Of a stretch of DNA of 64,000 nt, positions 52,368-61,790 are shown in pieces (the stretch's first letter is position 1; each line of letters starts with the position of its first letter). Location: NCBI RefSeq assembly GCF_900142875.1, contig NZ_FRCK01000014.1, forward strand, positions 1-64,000, read 5' to 3'. The position numbers and the translations under genes were made by a program. Under the pieces are notes generated by a model. It was not told where the DNA came from, made no database searches, and saw only the letters and a list, made by a program, of their open reading frames with translations. Origin of the DNA: Paracoccus solventivorans (lineage in GTDB: Bacteria > Pseudomonadota > Alphaproteobacteria > Rhodobacterales > Rhodobacteraceae).

Positions 52368-52981
52368 CAGTATTCCCCGCACATTGCGTCGACGATTTTG
52401 ATTTGCCGCTCATACTCATTATAAAGATCGCGCGTGTGATCCGGCTTGAGGACCGTCACTCCGAGTTTCTCACGCAGCCGGTCCTCGAACATAGCGACGG
52501 TCTCGTGCGGGATGATCTTTCCCGTGCAGGTGCAATCCTTAGTCGCAAGGACATTCGTTGCCGAGAGATAGGCTTCAATGTCGCGGTAGGCCCTGTTTCC
52601 CTGCCCGCCGGGTGAGCGCAGGTTGACCCGCATTTCCGGCGTCTTTTCGCAGGTCCGGTAAGGCTGGTTCTCGGCTGCGCTCGGCACCCGCTCGATGCCC
52701 GACACGTCCACATCGGGGCCGAGATCGAGGTCGAGATAATCCTCCTCCGCCTGCCGTTCGGCCTCGCTCATCGCCGACTGCCTGTTCAGGAGCTCCTGGA
52801 GCTCCGGCTCCGGCGTATCGGCAGACGCCGTCCCGGCAGTTTGCCGATACGCCGGGGCAGGGGCGGACGGTATCGCGGCGGGCGCCGTGCCACTGTTCGG
52901 TGGAAGCATCTGCGCCATCGCCAGCGTGCCCACGCCCAGGAGCACCAGCCCGCCCGCGAGAACCGTCCGCCTCATGGTCAT
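52367..52981 (-). CDS. T4SS-associated secreted protein, family unknown
   Basis: 204 aa. Signal peptide (RTVLAGGLVLLGVGTLAMA), a Pro/Ala-rich stretch, then an acidic region (SEAERQAEEDYLDLDLGPDVD). The C-terminal half has five Cys (RTCEKTP, KDCTCTGK, DAMCGEY). It lies between virB5 and virB6 with 4-nt overlaps on both sides, so it belongs to the apparatus. No family recognised. Confidence 0.65.
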   Translation of the reverse strand: MTMRRTVLAGGLVLLGVGTLAMAQMLPPNSGTAPAAIPSAPAPAYRQTAGTASADTPEPELQELLNRQSAMSEAERQAEEDYLDLDLGPDVDVSGIERVPSAAENQPYRTCEKTPEMRVNLRSPGGQGNRAYRDIEAYLSATNVLATKDCTCTGKIIPHETVAMFEDRLREKLGVTVLKPDHTRDLYNEYERQIKIVDAMCGEY

Positions 52982-53775
52982 TCCTCCAGCTTCATCCGCA
53001 GATATTTTTCTTCATCGGCCGCCGTCGCAGCGTCCATGACGCCCATATTTCCTTGGCCCACCGTCTGGATCGCCTCCATCGACCACACGTTGGCCAGCGC
53101 GATGCCGAGCTCGGCTGTGACCCGCGTGTTGAGGTCGATTGCTTCTTTCAGTCCTTCGGTGTCGGGGATCGTCTGCACTAGGCCATCCAGACGCGTCAGG
53201 CTGTCCGTCGCGGCCTGCGACGAGCTTTCGGCCGCCACGCTCATGAAGGCGTTGACGTTGGCCGACTGGCCGATCCGGGCCTGGCCCTGATCCTTGCCGT
53301 TCGCCATCGTGTCTACGCGCTCCCTCGACAGCCCTGCCGTCTCGAAGGCGGCTTCCACATGGCGCGTCACGCTCCGCCCCTCGCCGCCCCGGAAGGTGTC
53401 GCCCGAGGCCAACACTCGGCTCCAGTCACCCGACCGCGCCGCCTCGACCGAGGCGGTCAGGTCGGAGAAATCGGGCAGGATGTCCTGAAGGAAGTTCTCG
53501 GGGTCTATGCCGAGGTCCGCCAGCGTCAGCCCGTTGCGGAGCGCGTCGATCTGGTTCTGGAGGAGCGCGATCTGCTCCAGCAGTTGCCGGGTCTGCTCAT
53601 CGAGCTTCAGGTTCTGCGCGACCTGCTCCCTGAGCTGAAGCTTTGCCTCGGTGAGCTGCTCGGCCAGCTTCGCCAGGCTGGTCACGTCGATGGTGGGGAC
53701 GCCCTGGCTGTTGACGGGCAGGGCGAGGACGCAGGCGACCGCCCCGGCCGTTAGAAGTCTCATCCTCAGCTTCAT
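52978..53775 (-). CDS. virB5: T4SS minor pilin VirB5
   Basis: 265 aa. Signal peptide (LLTAGAVACVLALPVNS) and long helical coils: LAKLAEQLTEAKLQLREQVAQNLKLDEQTRQLLEQIALL, then IALANVWSMEAIQ and DEEKYLRMKLEE at the end. Typical VirB5. The end (DEEKYLRMKLEE) repeats in the preceding protein as RDEDYLRMRIEG, so the two are related. Confidence 0.88.
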   Translation of the reverse strand: MKLRMRLLTAGAVACVLALPVNSQGVPTIDVTSLAKLAEQLTEAKLQLREQVAQNLKLDEQTRQLLEQIALLQNQIDALRNGLTLADLGIDPENFLQDILPDFSDLTASVEAARSGDWSRVLASGDTFRGGEGRSVTRHVEAAFETAGLSRERVDTMANGKDQGQARIGQSANVNAFMSVAAESSSQAATDSLTRLDGLVQTIPDTEGLKEAIDLNTRVTAELGIALANVWSMEAIQTVGQGNMGVMDAATAADEEKYLRMKLEE

Positions 53776-54926
53776 CCCTCGATCCTCATTCGCAGATAGT
53801 CCTCATCGCGTGCATAGGCTTCGAGCAGCAGCGCATAGCGAGCCGCCTCGACCTTGCGCTGCACCGCCTGCAGCCGGGTCAGGATCACCGCCATCCGCGC
53901 CACCTCGGCCCGCGCATAGGTGTTCAGGTCCATCGCGGTTTTCACCGAACCGGTGCTTTCGACCTGCAGCAGGATTTCCCTCAGCCGGGTCATCGACCCG
54001 TGCATCGTGGTCATGCTGACGGCCGCATAGCCCAAGGCCGCGTCCGACAGGTTCGACGCCTCGGCAATCACCATGTCGCGCGGATCGAGCGTACCGACCG
54101 CTTGCGCGTTGCCGTCCATGCGCGCCGCGTAGCGGTTGTAGTAGCCCGTGATCTTCAGGACGTAGTCCTGGGTTTCCCTGTAGGGCGGGATGCCACCGTG
54201 CTTCTGCACCGCACCGGGTCCGGCGTTGTAGGCGGCAAGCGCGAGCGGCATGGACCCGAACATCCCCAAGCCCTTGAGCAGATAGCGGGCACCGCCATCG
54301 AGCTGCTTGCGGGGATCTTGGCGGCTGCCATCGTCGGGGATGCCGAGTTCGGCGAAGGTGCCCGGCATGATCTGCGTCAGGCCGAACGCCCCCACATGGC
54401 TGCGCGCACCGATGGAGAAGTTCGACTCCTGCTTGACGAGCGCCTGAAGCCAGCAGCGAAACTCGACCGCGTTGATGCCTGCGCGCGCCAAGGCCGGGTG
54501 GCTTGCGTGTCTCTGCGCGGTTTCCGCGATCATCTGCTCGATCGTGACGGGCGCATCGCCCATGATCCGGGCGGCATAGGGGTTGTTGTCCTCGATGGCG
54601 TAGATTTCCGCCGCGCCCACGAAGGCGCCGGCGCCGCCCGAGACGCCGGCGCCTTCGAGATCGGGCACGAAGCGCGAGGTTTCGGTGAGCAGGTCCAGTG
54701 TTCCCTGGGCTGCCGCCAGTTGATCGGTGCGGGCTTCGACCTGCTTGAGCCGTTCCTCGTTCTTGTCCTGCTCGGCCTGGGTCTTGGCGGCTTCTTCGCG
54801 CATGCCAAGCACTTCGAGCGCGATCCTCTTCAGATCGCCCACCGGGACGCCTTGCCCGGCGACGCCCGGGGGGATCGCCACGGAGGCGGTCAAGACCAAG
54901 GCCAGAAGGGATTTGCGCCCTCGCAC
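53772..54926 (-). CDS. VirB5-like protein containing a lytic transglycosylase domain
   Basis: 384 aa. Signal peptide (SLLALVLTASVAIPPGVAG). Residues 27-85 are a VirB5-like coil (DLKRIALEVLGMREEAAKTQAEQDKN). Residues 150-265 form a transglycosylase domain: Glu167 in [56 protein letters not shown]. The C-terminal third (MTRLREILLQVES..., ARDEDYLRMRIEG) returns to VirB5 helix. It thus looks like an enzyme inserted into a pilin-tip-like protein. A separate virB1 is at the operon head. Confidence 0.85.
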   Translation of the reverse strand: MRGRKSLLALVLTASVAIPPGVAGQGVPVGDLKRIALEVLGMREEAAKTQAEQDKNEERLKQVEARTDQLAAAQGTLDLLTETSRFVPDLEGAGVSGGAGAFVGAAEIYAIEDNNPYAARIMGDAPVTIEQMIAETAQRHASHPALARAGINAVEFRCWLQALVKQESNFSIGARSHVGAFGLTQIMPGTFAELGIPDDGSRQDPRKQLDGGARYLLKGLGMFGSMPLALAAYNAGPGAVQKHGGIPPYRETQDYVLKITGYYNRYAARMDGNAQAVGTLDPRDMVIAEASNLSDAALGYAAVSMTTMHGSMTRLREILLQVESTGSVKTAMDLNTYARAEVARMAVILTRLQAVQRKVEAARYALLLEAYARDEDYLRMRIEG

Positions 54927-54936
54927 CGCAGTCCCC

Positions 54937-55059
54937 TTACCGGCAGTCGGCCGAGGCCACGAAGGCCATGCCCGACCAGCAGTTGGTCTTGCGGATCGGC
55001 TGCTCGCCGCAGCCTGCGAGCACGGCGGCCACCCCCGCCAGGATCAGAACCTTACGCAT
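54937..55059 (-). CDS. virB7: VirB7-like lipoprotein
   Basis: 40 aa from the ATG at 55059: MRKVLILAGVAAVLAGCGEQ with lipobox LAGC at 16-19 and mature peptide EQPIRKTNCWSGMAFVASADCR. Size, lipobox and place after virB4 fit VirB7, which anchors VirB9. Overlap with the virB4 stop is 8 nt. Confidence 0.75.
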   Translation of the reverse strand: MRKVLILAGVAAVLAGCGEQPIRKTNCWSGMAFVASADCR

Positions 55060-57403
55060 CCTTGGTCCTCCAGAAGTGTTTCCGGCTGGCATGGTCAGGC
55101 CCGAAAGCCCGGATGCCGGCCTCGCCACCGCCTAGGGCGGTCAGCAGCGGCCCGAGCGGCGAGAGATCGACGTTCAGGATCGTGGAGCCGTCGTGACTGC
55201 GGAAAAGCGCGTGCCGCTGCGCCGCGCGCCCCGTCAGGACGAAGTGCATCTCGTTGTCAGTCAGGTTGAAGCCCTCGTAGTCAGGCACGTCGGCCGCGCG
55301 GTTGGGGAAAATCACCTGGTTCGGCATCCCCTGGATGATCGAGCCGGATTTGCTTTCCCTGATCTGCGAGGGGAACTGCGTGAGCAGCACCACCACGACA
55401 TTGAGCTTGCGCACCGTCACCAGCCACTTCGGCAGCCAGCGGGCAAAGAACTCGTCATCGAACACCGTCGAGGCTTCGTCGATCACCAGCAGCGTCGGGC
55501 GCTTTTCCTCGAACAGCAGCTCGAGGCGGCGGAAGATGTAGGACAGCACCGCCGTCCGCTCCGTCGCCATCGACAGGATTTCTGTCAGGTCGATGCCGGT
55601 CACGTCCGAGGACAGGTCGATCACCGGCTGATCCGCGTCCCCAAACACCCAGCTGTAGCGGCCTTCCGGTCCCCATTCCGCAAGCTTCATGGCAAGGGCG
55701 CGGTTGTCGCCCACGTCGCCGATCAGATCCCCGAAATGCGCGAAGGTCCGCAGTTGGTCCGGCGCCTGTCCGTTCTGGCGGACGGCGCTTTTCAGCGCCT
55801 CGGCCTGGTGCGGCGTCAGGTCCGTGCCGCCGCGTTCCACCAGCCGGGCGAGCCAGTCCATGAGCCACGCCTCGCCGCGAGGACCGCGCTCTGTCAGCAA
55901 CGGGTTCAACCCGGTCGGGTGGCCTGCACGGATGGCGGTATAGCGGCCCGCCATCGCGGTGATCGCCATGCGAAGCGCCTGATCCTTGTCGAACAGGATC
56001 ACGCGGGCGCGCGCCCTTTGCGACTGTGCCGCCAGAAAGGCCACCGTCGAGGACTTGCCGCCGCCCGAGGGCCCGAGGAACAGCGTGTGCCCGATAGTGG
56101 GTTCGGCGTTCGGATCGCCCGGTGCGTGGAAGCTGAAGCGATGCGCCGCCCCCGTCACCGTCTGGAACACCGTGATCGGGGTCCGCCAGGGCAGCTCATC
56201 CGCCGTCGTCCCGGCCTGGGACATGTGGAACGAGGCCATGTCGGCAAAGTTGACCGACTTGGTGAGGGGGTTCCAGATTTCATAGTCCTGGTTGCCCGGA
56301 TGCGCGGCAAAATAGGTCGCCGCCAGCGTGTCGTCGCAGCGGACGAGCTTGACCTTGGCCTGTTCCGCCACGCTGCGGACCTGCGAGACCCGCTCTTCAA
56401 GCGCGGCCTCGCTGTCGGCAAAGACCGTGATCGTCAGTTGGTGTTCGCCGAAACCGCAACGGCCGGATTCCACATCGTCATAGGTCTGGCGCAGGTCGTC
56501 TGCGATGGAGCCGACCAGATCGCCCGCCGCTTCCATCTGCTGGATGCGGCGCTTCGCCAGCTCGCTGACCTTGCTCATGGCTACGGGCGTGTAGGAATGC
56601 GAGATTACCGTGTCGGTGCCGGTGTCGAGGGCATCGAGCATCCCCGGCCAGGTCTGGTTGGCGTTGCGCCAGACCGACAGGACGGCAGCGAAGCGCGGGC
56701 TGTCAAAGCCGTCGCGGAACTCCACCACCGGCCCCTTGAAGCGCACCGAGAGAAGCGAGACGTCCTCGGCAATAAGCGTGTGCAGCCCGCGATATTCGGG
56801 CCGGTAAAGGCCGGTGCTGATCGCGCTGTAGAATCCGAGCAGCGCCCCGTCGCTGATCTTGAGCCGCTGCGCTCTGATCGGCAGGCTTGTCTCCAGAATC
56901 GAGACGACCTCGCGCAGCTCGCCCAAGCGTTCTTCGGTGTTTCGGTCCAGAAGCCGCTGCGCGGCTTTCGCGAACAGTGGCAGCTTGAGCGGTGCCCGCT
57001 TGTTTCGCACCACCGTCAGCACCAGCATGAACTCACGCAGGTTGCGGCCCGACAGATGGTTGCGCCAGGTGGTTTCCACGTCATGCGCGAAGCGATCGCC
57101 ATAGATCGGCTTCAACCCGAACGCGGCGGGGCGCATCAGCCGGTGGACGTAGAAAGTGAACCGGTCGTCGAGCCCGTCCATGATGGCCGCGAAGCTCTTT
57201 GCCAGATCGAGAATATCCCGGTCCGACGCCGTGATCCCGTCGATCCCCTGAATCTCTAGGCTCATCATCAGCGCGTTGTCGCGGGTACGGACCGTGTGAT
57301 CGTCGACTTCGAGCGCGTAGGGCATTTCCGCATAGAACTGCGGAGACTTCGGCACATGGCGCTGCGCGCGCTCGCTGATCGGGCCGATCTTGCCGTTAAA
57401 CAT
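55052..57403 (-). CDS. virB4: T4SS ATPase VirB4
   Basis: 783 aa. N-terminal VirB4 domain, then Walker A GPSGGGKSSTVAF, Walker B LLVIDEASTVFDDEFF, and TQFPSQIRESKSG. The largest motor of the apparatus; it dislocates pilin from the membrane. Overlaps virB3 by 8 nt. Confidence 0.95.
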   Translation of the reverse strand: MFNGKIGPISERAQRHVPKSPQFYAEMPYALEVDDHTVRTRDNALMMSLEIQGIDGITASDRDILDLAKSFAAIMDGLDDRFTFYVHRLMRPAAFGLKPIYGDRFAHDVETTWRNHLSGRNLREFMLVLTVVRNKRAPLKLPLFAKAAQRLLDRNTEERLGELREVVSILETSLPIRAQRLKISDGALLGFYSAISTGLYRPEYRGLHTLIAEDVSLLSVRFKGPVVEFRDGFDSPRFAAVLSVWRNANQTWPGMLDALDTGTDTVISHSYTPVAMSKVSELAKRRIQQMEAAGDLVGSIADDLRQTYDDVESGRCGFGEHQLTITVFADSEAALEERVSQVRSVAEQAKVKLVRCDDTLAATYFAAHPGNQDYEIWNPLTKSVNFADMASFHMSQAGTTADELPWRTPITVFQTVTGAAHRFSFHAPGDPNAEPTIGHTLFLGPSGGGKSSTVAFLAAQSQRARARVILFDKDQALRMAITAMAGRYTAIRAGHPTGLNPLLTERGPRGEAWLMDWLARLVERGGTDLTPHQAEALKSAVRQNGQAPDQLRTFAHFGDLIGDVGDNRALAMKLAEWGPEGRYSWVFGDADQPVIDLSSDVTGIDLTEILSMATERTAVLSYIFRRLELLFEEKRPTLLVIDEASTVFDDEFFARWLPKWLVTVRKLNVVVVLLTQFPSQIRESKSGSIIQGMPNQVIFPNRAADVPDYEGFNLTDNEMHFVLTGRAAQRHALFRSHDGSTILNVDLSPLGPLLTALGGGEAGIRAFGPDHASRKHFWRTKDA

Positions 57404-57671
57404 AGTGCCGGCCCGCCCTTCTTTTCTTGCGAGACAGCGCGGGCGGGGTTTTCCTGAACACCACCGCCACGGCCTTGTGACCGTTCGGGTTGATCGCGGT
57501 CATCAGGCGGGCGAGGCCATACCAGACCGGCGCTGTCAGCAGCCACGCAACCGCCTTGATCCAGATGAACGGCAGCATGGTCAGAGCGCCCACCGCCATC
57601 GTGTAGGGCATCGGCAGGCCAAGCAGCTTGGCCTGCCGGGAAAGCCCGAGAATGACGGCGTGCCGCTCCAT
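57396..57671 (-). CDS. virB3: T4SS protein VirB3
   Basis: 91 aa from the ATG at 57671. Two close membrane helices (MAVGALTMLPFIWIKAVAWLLTAPVWYGLARLM), preceded by MERHAVILGLSRQAKLLGLP as in VirB3. ATGA overlap with virB2. Confidence 0.88.
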   Translation of the reverse strand: MERHAVILGLSRQAKLLGLPMPYTMAVGALTMLPFIWIKAVAWLLTAPVWYGLARLMTAINPNGHKAVAVVFRKTPPALSRKKRRAGRHYV

Positions 57672-57976
57672 CAGCTGAAAACCGACCGCAGGTCCGCAAC
57701 GAAGCTCGGCGCGCCGAACACGAGGAAGGCGCCGACGGCGATCATCAGCACCCACATCCAGCTGATCTTGTTGAACGCGGCCGCGAACCCGGCCAGCACG
57801 AGCGCTACCGTGAAGAACACGGTCGCGATGTTGCCGCGAATCCAGGTGGTGAAGCCTGTGCCCACCGTGTCCGCCTTCGAGAAATCGACAGCCGACTGCG
57901 CCAGGGCATCGCCCGCGATGCCGGCCACGAGGACTGACGCCGCAAGAGCCAGCATCAAGGGATGTCTTTTCGTCAC
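57671..57976 (-). CDS. virB2: Major pilin VirB2
   Basis: 101 aa. Long signal peptide (RHPLMLALAASVLVAGIAGDALAQ), then two helices: WIRGNIATVFFTVALVLAGFAAAF and MWVLMIAVGAFLVFG. VirB2 pilin layout, next to virB3. Confidence 0.9.
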   Translation of the reverse strand: MTKRHPLMLALAASVLVAGIAGDALAQSAVDFSKADTVGTGFTTWIRGNIATVFFTVALVLAGFAAAFNKISWMWVLMIAVGAFLVFGAPSFVADLRSVFS

Positions 57977-57991
57977 GAGAACCGTCCTTTC

Positions 57992-58762
57992 TTATTGGCG
58001 GAGGATGCGGTCATGCTCCGCAAGGACGCGGATCACGTAGTCGCGGGTTTCCCGATACGGCGGGACGCCGCGGTATTTCTGAACCGCGCCTGGCCCGGCG
58101 TTGTAGGCGGCGAGCGCTAGCGTGGGGGATCTGAAGGTCTGGAGCTGCGTGAGCAGGTAGCGCGCCCCGCCGTCGAGGTTCTGCACCGGGTCGTGCGGGT
58201 CGACGCCGAGCTTCGCCGCCGTCCCCGGCATCAGTTGGGCGTAGCCGATGGCGCCCTTGTGGCTGCGGGCGCGCGGGTTGAAGCGCGACTCTTGCCAGAC
58301 CAATGCCTGAAACAGCGCGGCCCATTCGTGCGGTGGGATGTTGTTGAGCTTGAGAGCAGGATGGTGCTGATAGCGCAACGCGACGCTCCGCGCAGCGGCG
58401 ATACCCGCCGTCTTTCCGGCGTTGGGCGCCGGGGCGGACGGCATCGCCGTCACGCCCGGTTCCAGAAGCATCATGGCGTCGGCCCCGGCAGCATCCAGGT
58501 CGATTGCCGCCATCTTCGGTTTCTGCGGGGTAATGAGGCGTCCGGCAGCGTCATAACGCTGCACGGAGCTGGCTCGGGGTTCTCCGATGAGCTTGCCGGC
58601 CTTGTCGAACCGGATCACATCGGCAGCGGCCGATCCGGCCGCAGCAACCGAGACGGCGGCAAGCAGGGTGGCCCAGGCGACCTCAATCCAAGGGCGGGTT
58701 CGCCCCTCGCTTCCTGTTGGGGCGACGGCCCCCGGCGCGCATCGGCAGACTGACGGCATCAT
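57992..58762 (-). CDS. virB1: Lytic transglycosylase VirB1
   Basis: About 256 aa from the ATGATG at 58762/58759; the longer open frame upstream is only the antiphase reading of the next gene. Hydrophobic export segment ([24 protein letters not shown]) lies about 25 residues in, so an unusual start nearer to it is possible. SLT domain: Glu in [33 protein letters not shown] and [25 protein letters not shown]. It opens peptidoglycan for the apparatus. It overlaps the 58683 gene by about 80 bp. Confidence 0.85.
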   Translation of the reverse strand: MMPSVCRCAPGAVAPTGSEGRTRPWIEVAWATLLAAVSVAAAGSAAADVIRFDKAGKLIGEPRASSVQRYDAAGRLITPQKPKMAAIDLDAAGADAMMLLEPGVTAMPSAPAPNAGKTAGIAAARSVALRYQHHPALKLNNIPPHEWAALFQALVWQESRFNPRARSHKGAIGYAQLMPGTAAKLGVDPHDPVQNLDGGARYLLTQLQTFRSPTLALAAYNAGPGAVQKYRGVPPYRETRDYVIRVLAEHDRILRQ

Positions 58763-59021
58763 AGCCCATGCCGATGAGCAAGTTGATGACACCCACGATT
58801 GTCTTGATGTCACGGGGTTCCTTGGTCTTGCGCTGCGTGACCAGGACCATTTCGGAGTCTCCGTCCGGCGAGACGGCCCGGATGTTCCATTTTCCCGTGA
58901 AGTTCTGTCCCGTGTAGTGAGGATCGTCCACGCACACGACTTCGGTCGTGTAGCCCTGCTCGACCAGCTCTCGCAGACCTTCTTCTGACACACCGTTCGG
59001 CAACTCTATCTTGGTTGGCAT
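58683..59021 (-). CDS. Hypothetical protein at the head of the virB operon
   Basis: 112 aa: [54 protein letters not shown]..., then [41 protein letters not shown]. Cytoplasmic, no signal. A conserved-looking ALPLRAG-type ending. It could be a regulator of the operon, but no HTH is obvious. Family not recognised. Confidence 0.6.
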   Translation of the reverse strand: MPTKIELPNGVSEEGLRELVEQGYTTEVVCVDDPHYTGQNFTGKWNIRAVSPDGDSEMVLVTQRKTKEPRDIKTIVGVINLLIGMGYDAVSLPMRAGGRRPNRKRGANPPLD

Positions 59022-59097
59022 CTACGCTGTGGTCCTTCCTCACCGGGGTGGGTGTCGTCGGGGCCATGCCCCCTTGCTACACACGGCCGCCATCTCT

Positions 59098-59117
59098 ATC
59101 AAGATCATTACTTTGAT
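59098..59117. promoter_or_regulatory. Possible operator in the divergent virB/59177 promoter
   Basis: AT-rich imperfect dyad ATCAA-N10-TTGAT in the 155-bp gap between the divergent virB operon and the gene at 59177. A plausible control site. No cognate regulator identified. Confidence 0.35.
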
Positions 59118-59176
59118 CCATCGGCGACTTCACGCCGACGTCGATCAGCGGCTAAGTTAGGTTAGAAAACAGTAGA

Positions 59177-59590
59177 GTGGCAGTTGTCCGTTACGTCAAA
59201 TTGATCCTTGGACGGCCGACGATCGCCGCCTACCTGTCTGCGGCCATCTGTCTCAGCCCTGCACACGCAGCGCTTGTATGCTCGCCCCCGATGCCCCCGT
59301 TCGTGCCAGAGAGCGACGAGGCGTTCGAGAGGTACGTCGGCCTGATTAGTCAGGATTTTGAGGCCTACTTTACCGACATGACAAGATACTCGGCTTGTCT
59401 TGACCAGGCGCGAGCTGAGCTGCTAGCGGAAGCGCGTGAAGTCTCTAGGTTGTATAAAGACTTCCTGGCGCGGGCCGACGCATTGGGCCTGACCGCCCAA
59501 GCTGCAATAGGGGCGGAGCCCCTGCCTCACGATCCTGCCCGAAATGATGGGATTGAACCGAGCCTCAGCGGCGAGTATCAATCACCTTAG
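59177..59590 (+). CDS. Hypothetical secreted protein
   Basis: 137 aa, GTG start. Signal-like N-terminus (LGRPTIAAYLSAAICLSPAHAA). After it, helical segment DEAFERYVGLISQDFEAYFTDMTRYSACLDQARAELLAEAREVSRLYKDF. No family recognised. It precedes the 59615 gene by 24 bp and is probably co-transcribed with it. Confidence 0.6.
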   Translation: MAVVRYVKLILGRPTIAAYLSAAICLSPAHAALVCSPPMPPFVPESDEAFERYVGLISQDFEAYFTDMTRYSACLDQARAELLAEAREVSRLYKDFLARADALGLTAQAAIGAEPLPHDPARNDGIEPSLSGEYQSP

Positions 59591-59614
59591 ATTGACAAAA
59601 GTCAGGGCCTTCCC

Positions 59615-60253
59615 ATGAAGCCTGCCACACTTGCCGTTTTCGCCTTCCTTGGTATCGCTGGTGGTGCGCCGGCAGGTGCCTATCCCATAGACTGCGCGAT
59701 CCTCCTCTGCATGGCGGGCGGCTTCCCGGCCTCGGCCGAGTGCAGCGCGGCCAAGGCCGAAGTGATCCGCAGGATCACGCCCTGGCCGGTCGAGCCGCCG
59801 CTCCAACTCTGGCGCTGTCCCATGGGAATCAGCGCCGAGGATGCCGCCCTGGCCGGGATCGCCCTGCCGCAACTCGGCCCCGATGGCCTGACCCCGGAGG
59901 TCCGTGCCTACCGCGACGCCATGGAAATATACCACGTCAGGTTCACGCGCGCCTTCGACCGGGACACCGGCGAGTATTTCCAGGACGGCACCCAGGTCGG
60001 CACCTACGGCGAGGAGGGCAGCTTCGCCTGGCGATACGGCAGCTTCGCCAACGGCCCCGAGTGGCTGGCCGGCGCGGTCGGAGGCAAGCGCGTTCCTATC
60101 ACCGAATGCGTCAGCGAGGATCGCGAGGGCGGCTGTCGCCGCTACGAGATCATTCGCTACGAGAACCGGGGCCGCTGGCCGGTGACGCGGGGCGTGGCCT
60201 TCCGCTACCGCGATCACACCGGAGCGGTCCATGATGAGTTTGTGCGCTACTAG
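59615..60253 (+). CDS. Hypothetical secreted protein with YRDHTGA...EFVRY end
   Basis: 212 aa. Signal peptide (LAVFAFLGIAGGAPAGA). Cys-rich N-terminal part (IDCAILLCMAGGFPASAECSAAK). C-terminal domain from about 128 (TGEYFQDGTQVGTYGEEGSFAWRYGSFANGPEWLAGAVGG...) to YRDHTGAVHDEFVRY. The same domain is fused to ArdC in the gene at 15944. It is likely exported and linked to the transfer system or RepC cassette. Function unknown. Confidence 0.7.
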   Translation: MKPATLAVFAFLGIAGGAPAGAYPIDCAILLCMAGGFPASAECSAAKAEVIRRITPWPVEPPLQLWRCPMGISAEDAALAGIALPQLGPDGLTPEVRAYRDAMEIYHVRFTRAFDRDTGEYFQDGTQVGTYGEEGSFAWRYGSFANGPEWLAGAVGGKRVPITECVSEDREGGCRRYEIIRYENRGRWPVTRGVAFRYRDHTGAVHDEFVRY

Positions 60254-60332
60254 GTGTTGGGGCGCTTGCCCGCCCGCGCCCTAACTATCGTTTGCCGCCC
60301 TACACCCCAAGGTGTATCCCCAACAGCAAAAC

Positions 60333-60522
60333 AAGGAATCGTGAGGCAGAACCAGACAGCACAAAATAGAAACCCCCGCGCGGGGTGAACCGGCGGGGGG
60401 AAGCTAGGACAGGTCGCCAAACCTGCAAGCCCGAGATTTCAAGGCTCTTCCTAGCCCCTCCCCACATCGAGATCAACCAGAAAAACGCGTCTGCGCGAAC
60501 AGTCTCGATCATGCCGCTTCGC
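60333..60522 (+). ncRNA. Structured leader upstream of repC-like gene 2
   Basis: Homologous to 16887-17080. Pairings: CCCCCG/CGGGGG region 60373-60400; outer stem GCTAGGA (60403-60409) with TCCTAGC (60449-60455); hairpin CAGGT-CGCCAA-ACCTG (60410-60425), whose loop is the reverse complement of the loop in the other leader; AGCC/GGCT hairpin (60428-60446); CGCG-TCTG-CGCG hairpin (60486-60497). It sits about 30 bp ahead of the repC-like gene. Gene-free. Confidence 0.6.
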
Positions 60523-60551
60523 TCTGCCCGGACAACACCGGAGCAGGAGAC

Positions 60552-61790
60552 ATGATTGCACGAACCGCCGCCGCCGCGCGGCGCAGTCCACCCGAAACCA
60601 CATCGCAGCCGGTCCACCGCGACCAGTTGCTCGACCTCCTCGAGCGCATCGCCCAAGCGCTGCCGGTGCCCGTGTCTGACGGCGCGCTGCGGCTCCTGCG
60701 GGTCATGGCGAAGCTGACGCCGCCGCGCGCCTGGGCCGAGCCGGACGCCAACCCGTGCTGCTACATGCAGCAGGCCGAGCTGTGCCGGATCACCGGCCGC
60801 GCAGCGCCCACTGTCCGCCGCCACGAGCGCGAGCTTGTTGCTGCCGGCCTCATCGACAAGCGCACCGCCGCCAATGGCGCGCGGTCTGGCTTCCTCGGCT
60901 GCGGGATCTTCTTCGGGCGGATGGTCCACCGCCTCGCGGAGTTCCGCGAGCTGGACGCCCGCCTCTCGGCCGAACGCGAAGAACACGCGCATCTGCGCGG
61001 CCGACGCAGCATCCACAAGCGCCACCTGCGCGCCGCCCTCGCCGCGCTTGCCGACGCGGGCCACCCCGCGGCGGCCGGGATCGCAGCGCAGCTCCGGCTC
61101 TGGCCCGACGCCGAGCGACTGCACCGCATGTCCCCCGGGGAGCTTCGGACCCACGTCGAGGACGCGGACGCCCTGTGCAGATACGCCATCGAGATTGCGG
61201 ATAATCTAGAAGAATCAAGCGGCCGACCGCTCATTTTCGAGCGGCCCTATATACAAGATACAACCCAAGAAGATTCCGTATCCTGTAACATGCCTGTGGA
61301 TGATCGGAGCGCGGGCAAGCCCGCGCACGACAGTCCACCAGCCGCCGCGCCTCACGGCGCAGCGGAAAAGGGCTTAGAACAAAAGGATGCCGAAGGCACC
61401 GCCAGCCGCACAAGCGATTATCTCGCCCGGCTCGGACCGGCGCGGCTCTACCAGCTCGCCGGCGAAGGCTTCCGCATGTATCTCGACGCCCGCCACACGA
61501 GCCCCGGCCGGCTGACCTACCATGATTTCGTCTGCGCCGCCCAGGACGTGATGCGCGATCGCGGCATCAACCGATCCGTCTGGCGTGATGCCCTGCAGGT
61601 CATGACCGAGGACGACGCCATGATCTGCGCCCTCATCACCGACGCCCGATGCACCGATCCGCGCGCCCGCGTCTGGAACCCGGGCGGCTTCATGCGCGGC
61701 ATGGTCCGCAAGGCAGAGCGCGGCGAGCTCCACCTGATCGGCAGCCTCATCGGTCTCTCCGAGCTGCGAGGGACAGATAATGCGCGCTAG
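60552..61790 (+). CDS. RepC-like replication initiator 2
   Basis: 412 aa. N-terminal winged helix: LLRVMAKLTPPRAWAEPDANPCCYMQQAELCRITGRAAPTVRRHERELVAAGLIDKRTAANGARSGF. Here the SNxxLAxRTGxxxxTxRRHE-style RepC helix is clearer than in copy 1. The C-terminal domain ends NPGGFMRGMVRKAERGELHLIGSLIGL, as in copy 1 (NPGGTLIEL...). An AT-richer stretch lies at about 61195-61290. Two such initiators imply either two replicon types on one molecule or a cointegrate; one may be silent. It overlaps the downstream cytochrome start by 11 nt. Confidence 0.8.
   Translation: MIARTAAAARRSPPETTSQPVHRDQLLDLLERIAQALPVPVSDGALRLLRVMAKLTPPRAWAEPDANPCCYMQQAELCRITGRAAPTVRRHERELVAAGLIDKRTAANGARSGFLGCGIFFGRMVHRLAEFRELDARLSAEREEHAHLRGRRSIHKRHLRAALAALADAGHPAAAGIAAQLRLWPDAERLHRMSPGELRTHVEDADALCRYAIEIADNLEESSGRPLIFERPYIQDTTQEDSVSCNMPVDDRSAGKPAHDSPPAAAPHGAAEKGLEQKDAEGTASRTSDYLARLGPARLYQLAGEGFRMYLDARHTSPGRLTYHDFVCAAQDVMRDRGINRSVWRDALQVMTEDDAMICALITDARCTDPRARVWNPGGFMRGMVRKAERGELHLIGSLIGLSELRGTDNAR

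Noticed and set aside
52982-59021. Very long plus-strand frames opposite virB4, virB5 and the VirB5-like gene
   Set aside because: Low-complexity Arg/His/Gly-rich translations typical of antisense shadows. The minus-strand genes carry all T4SS motifs.
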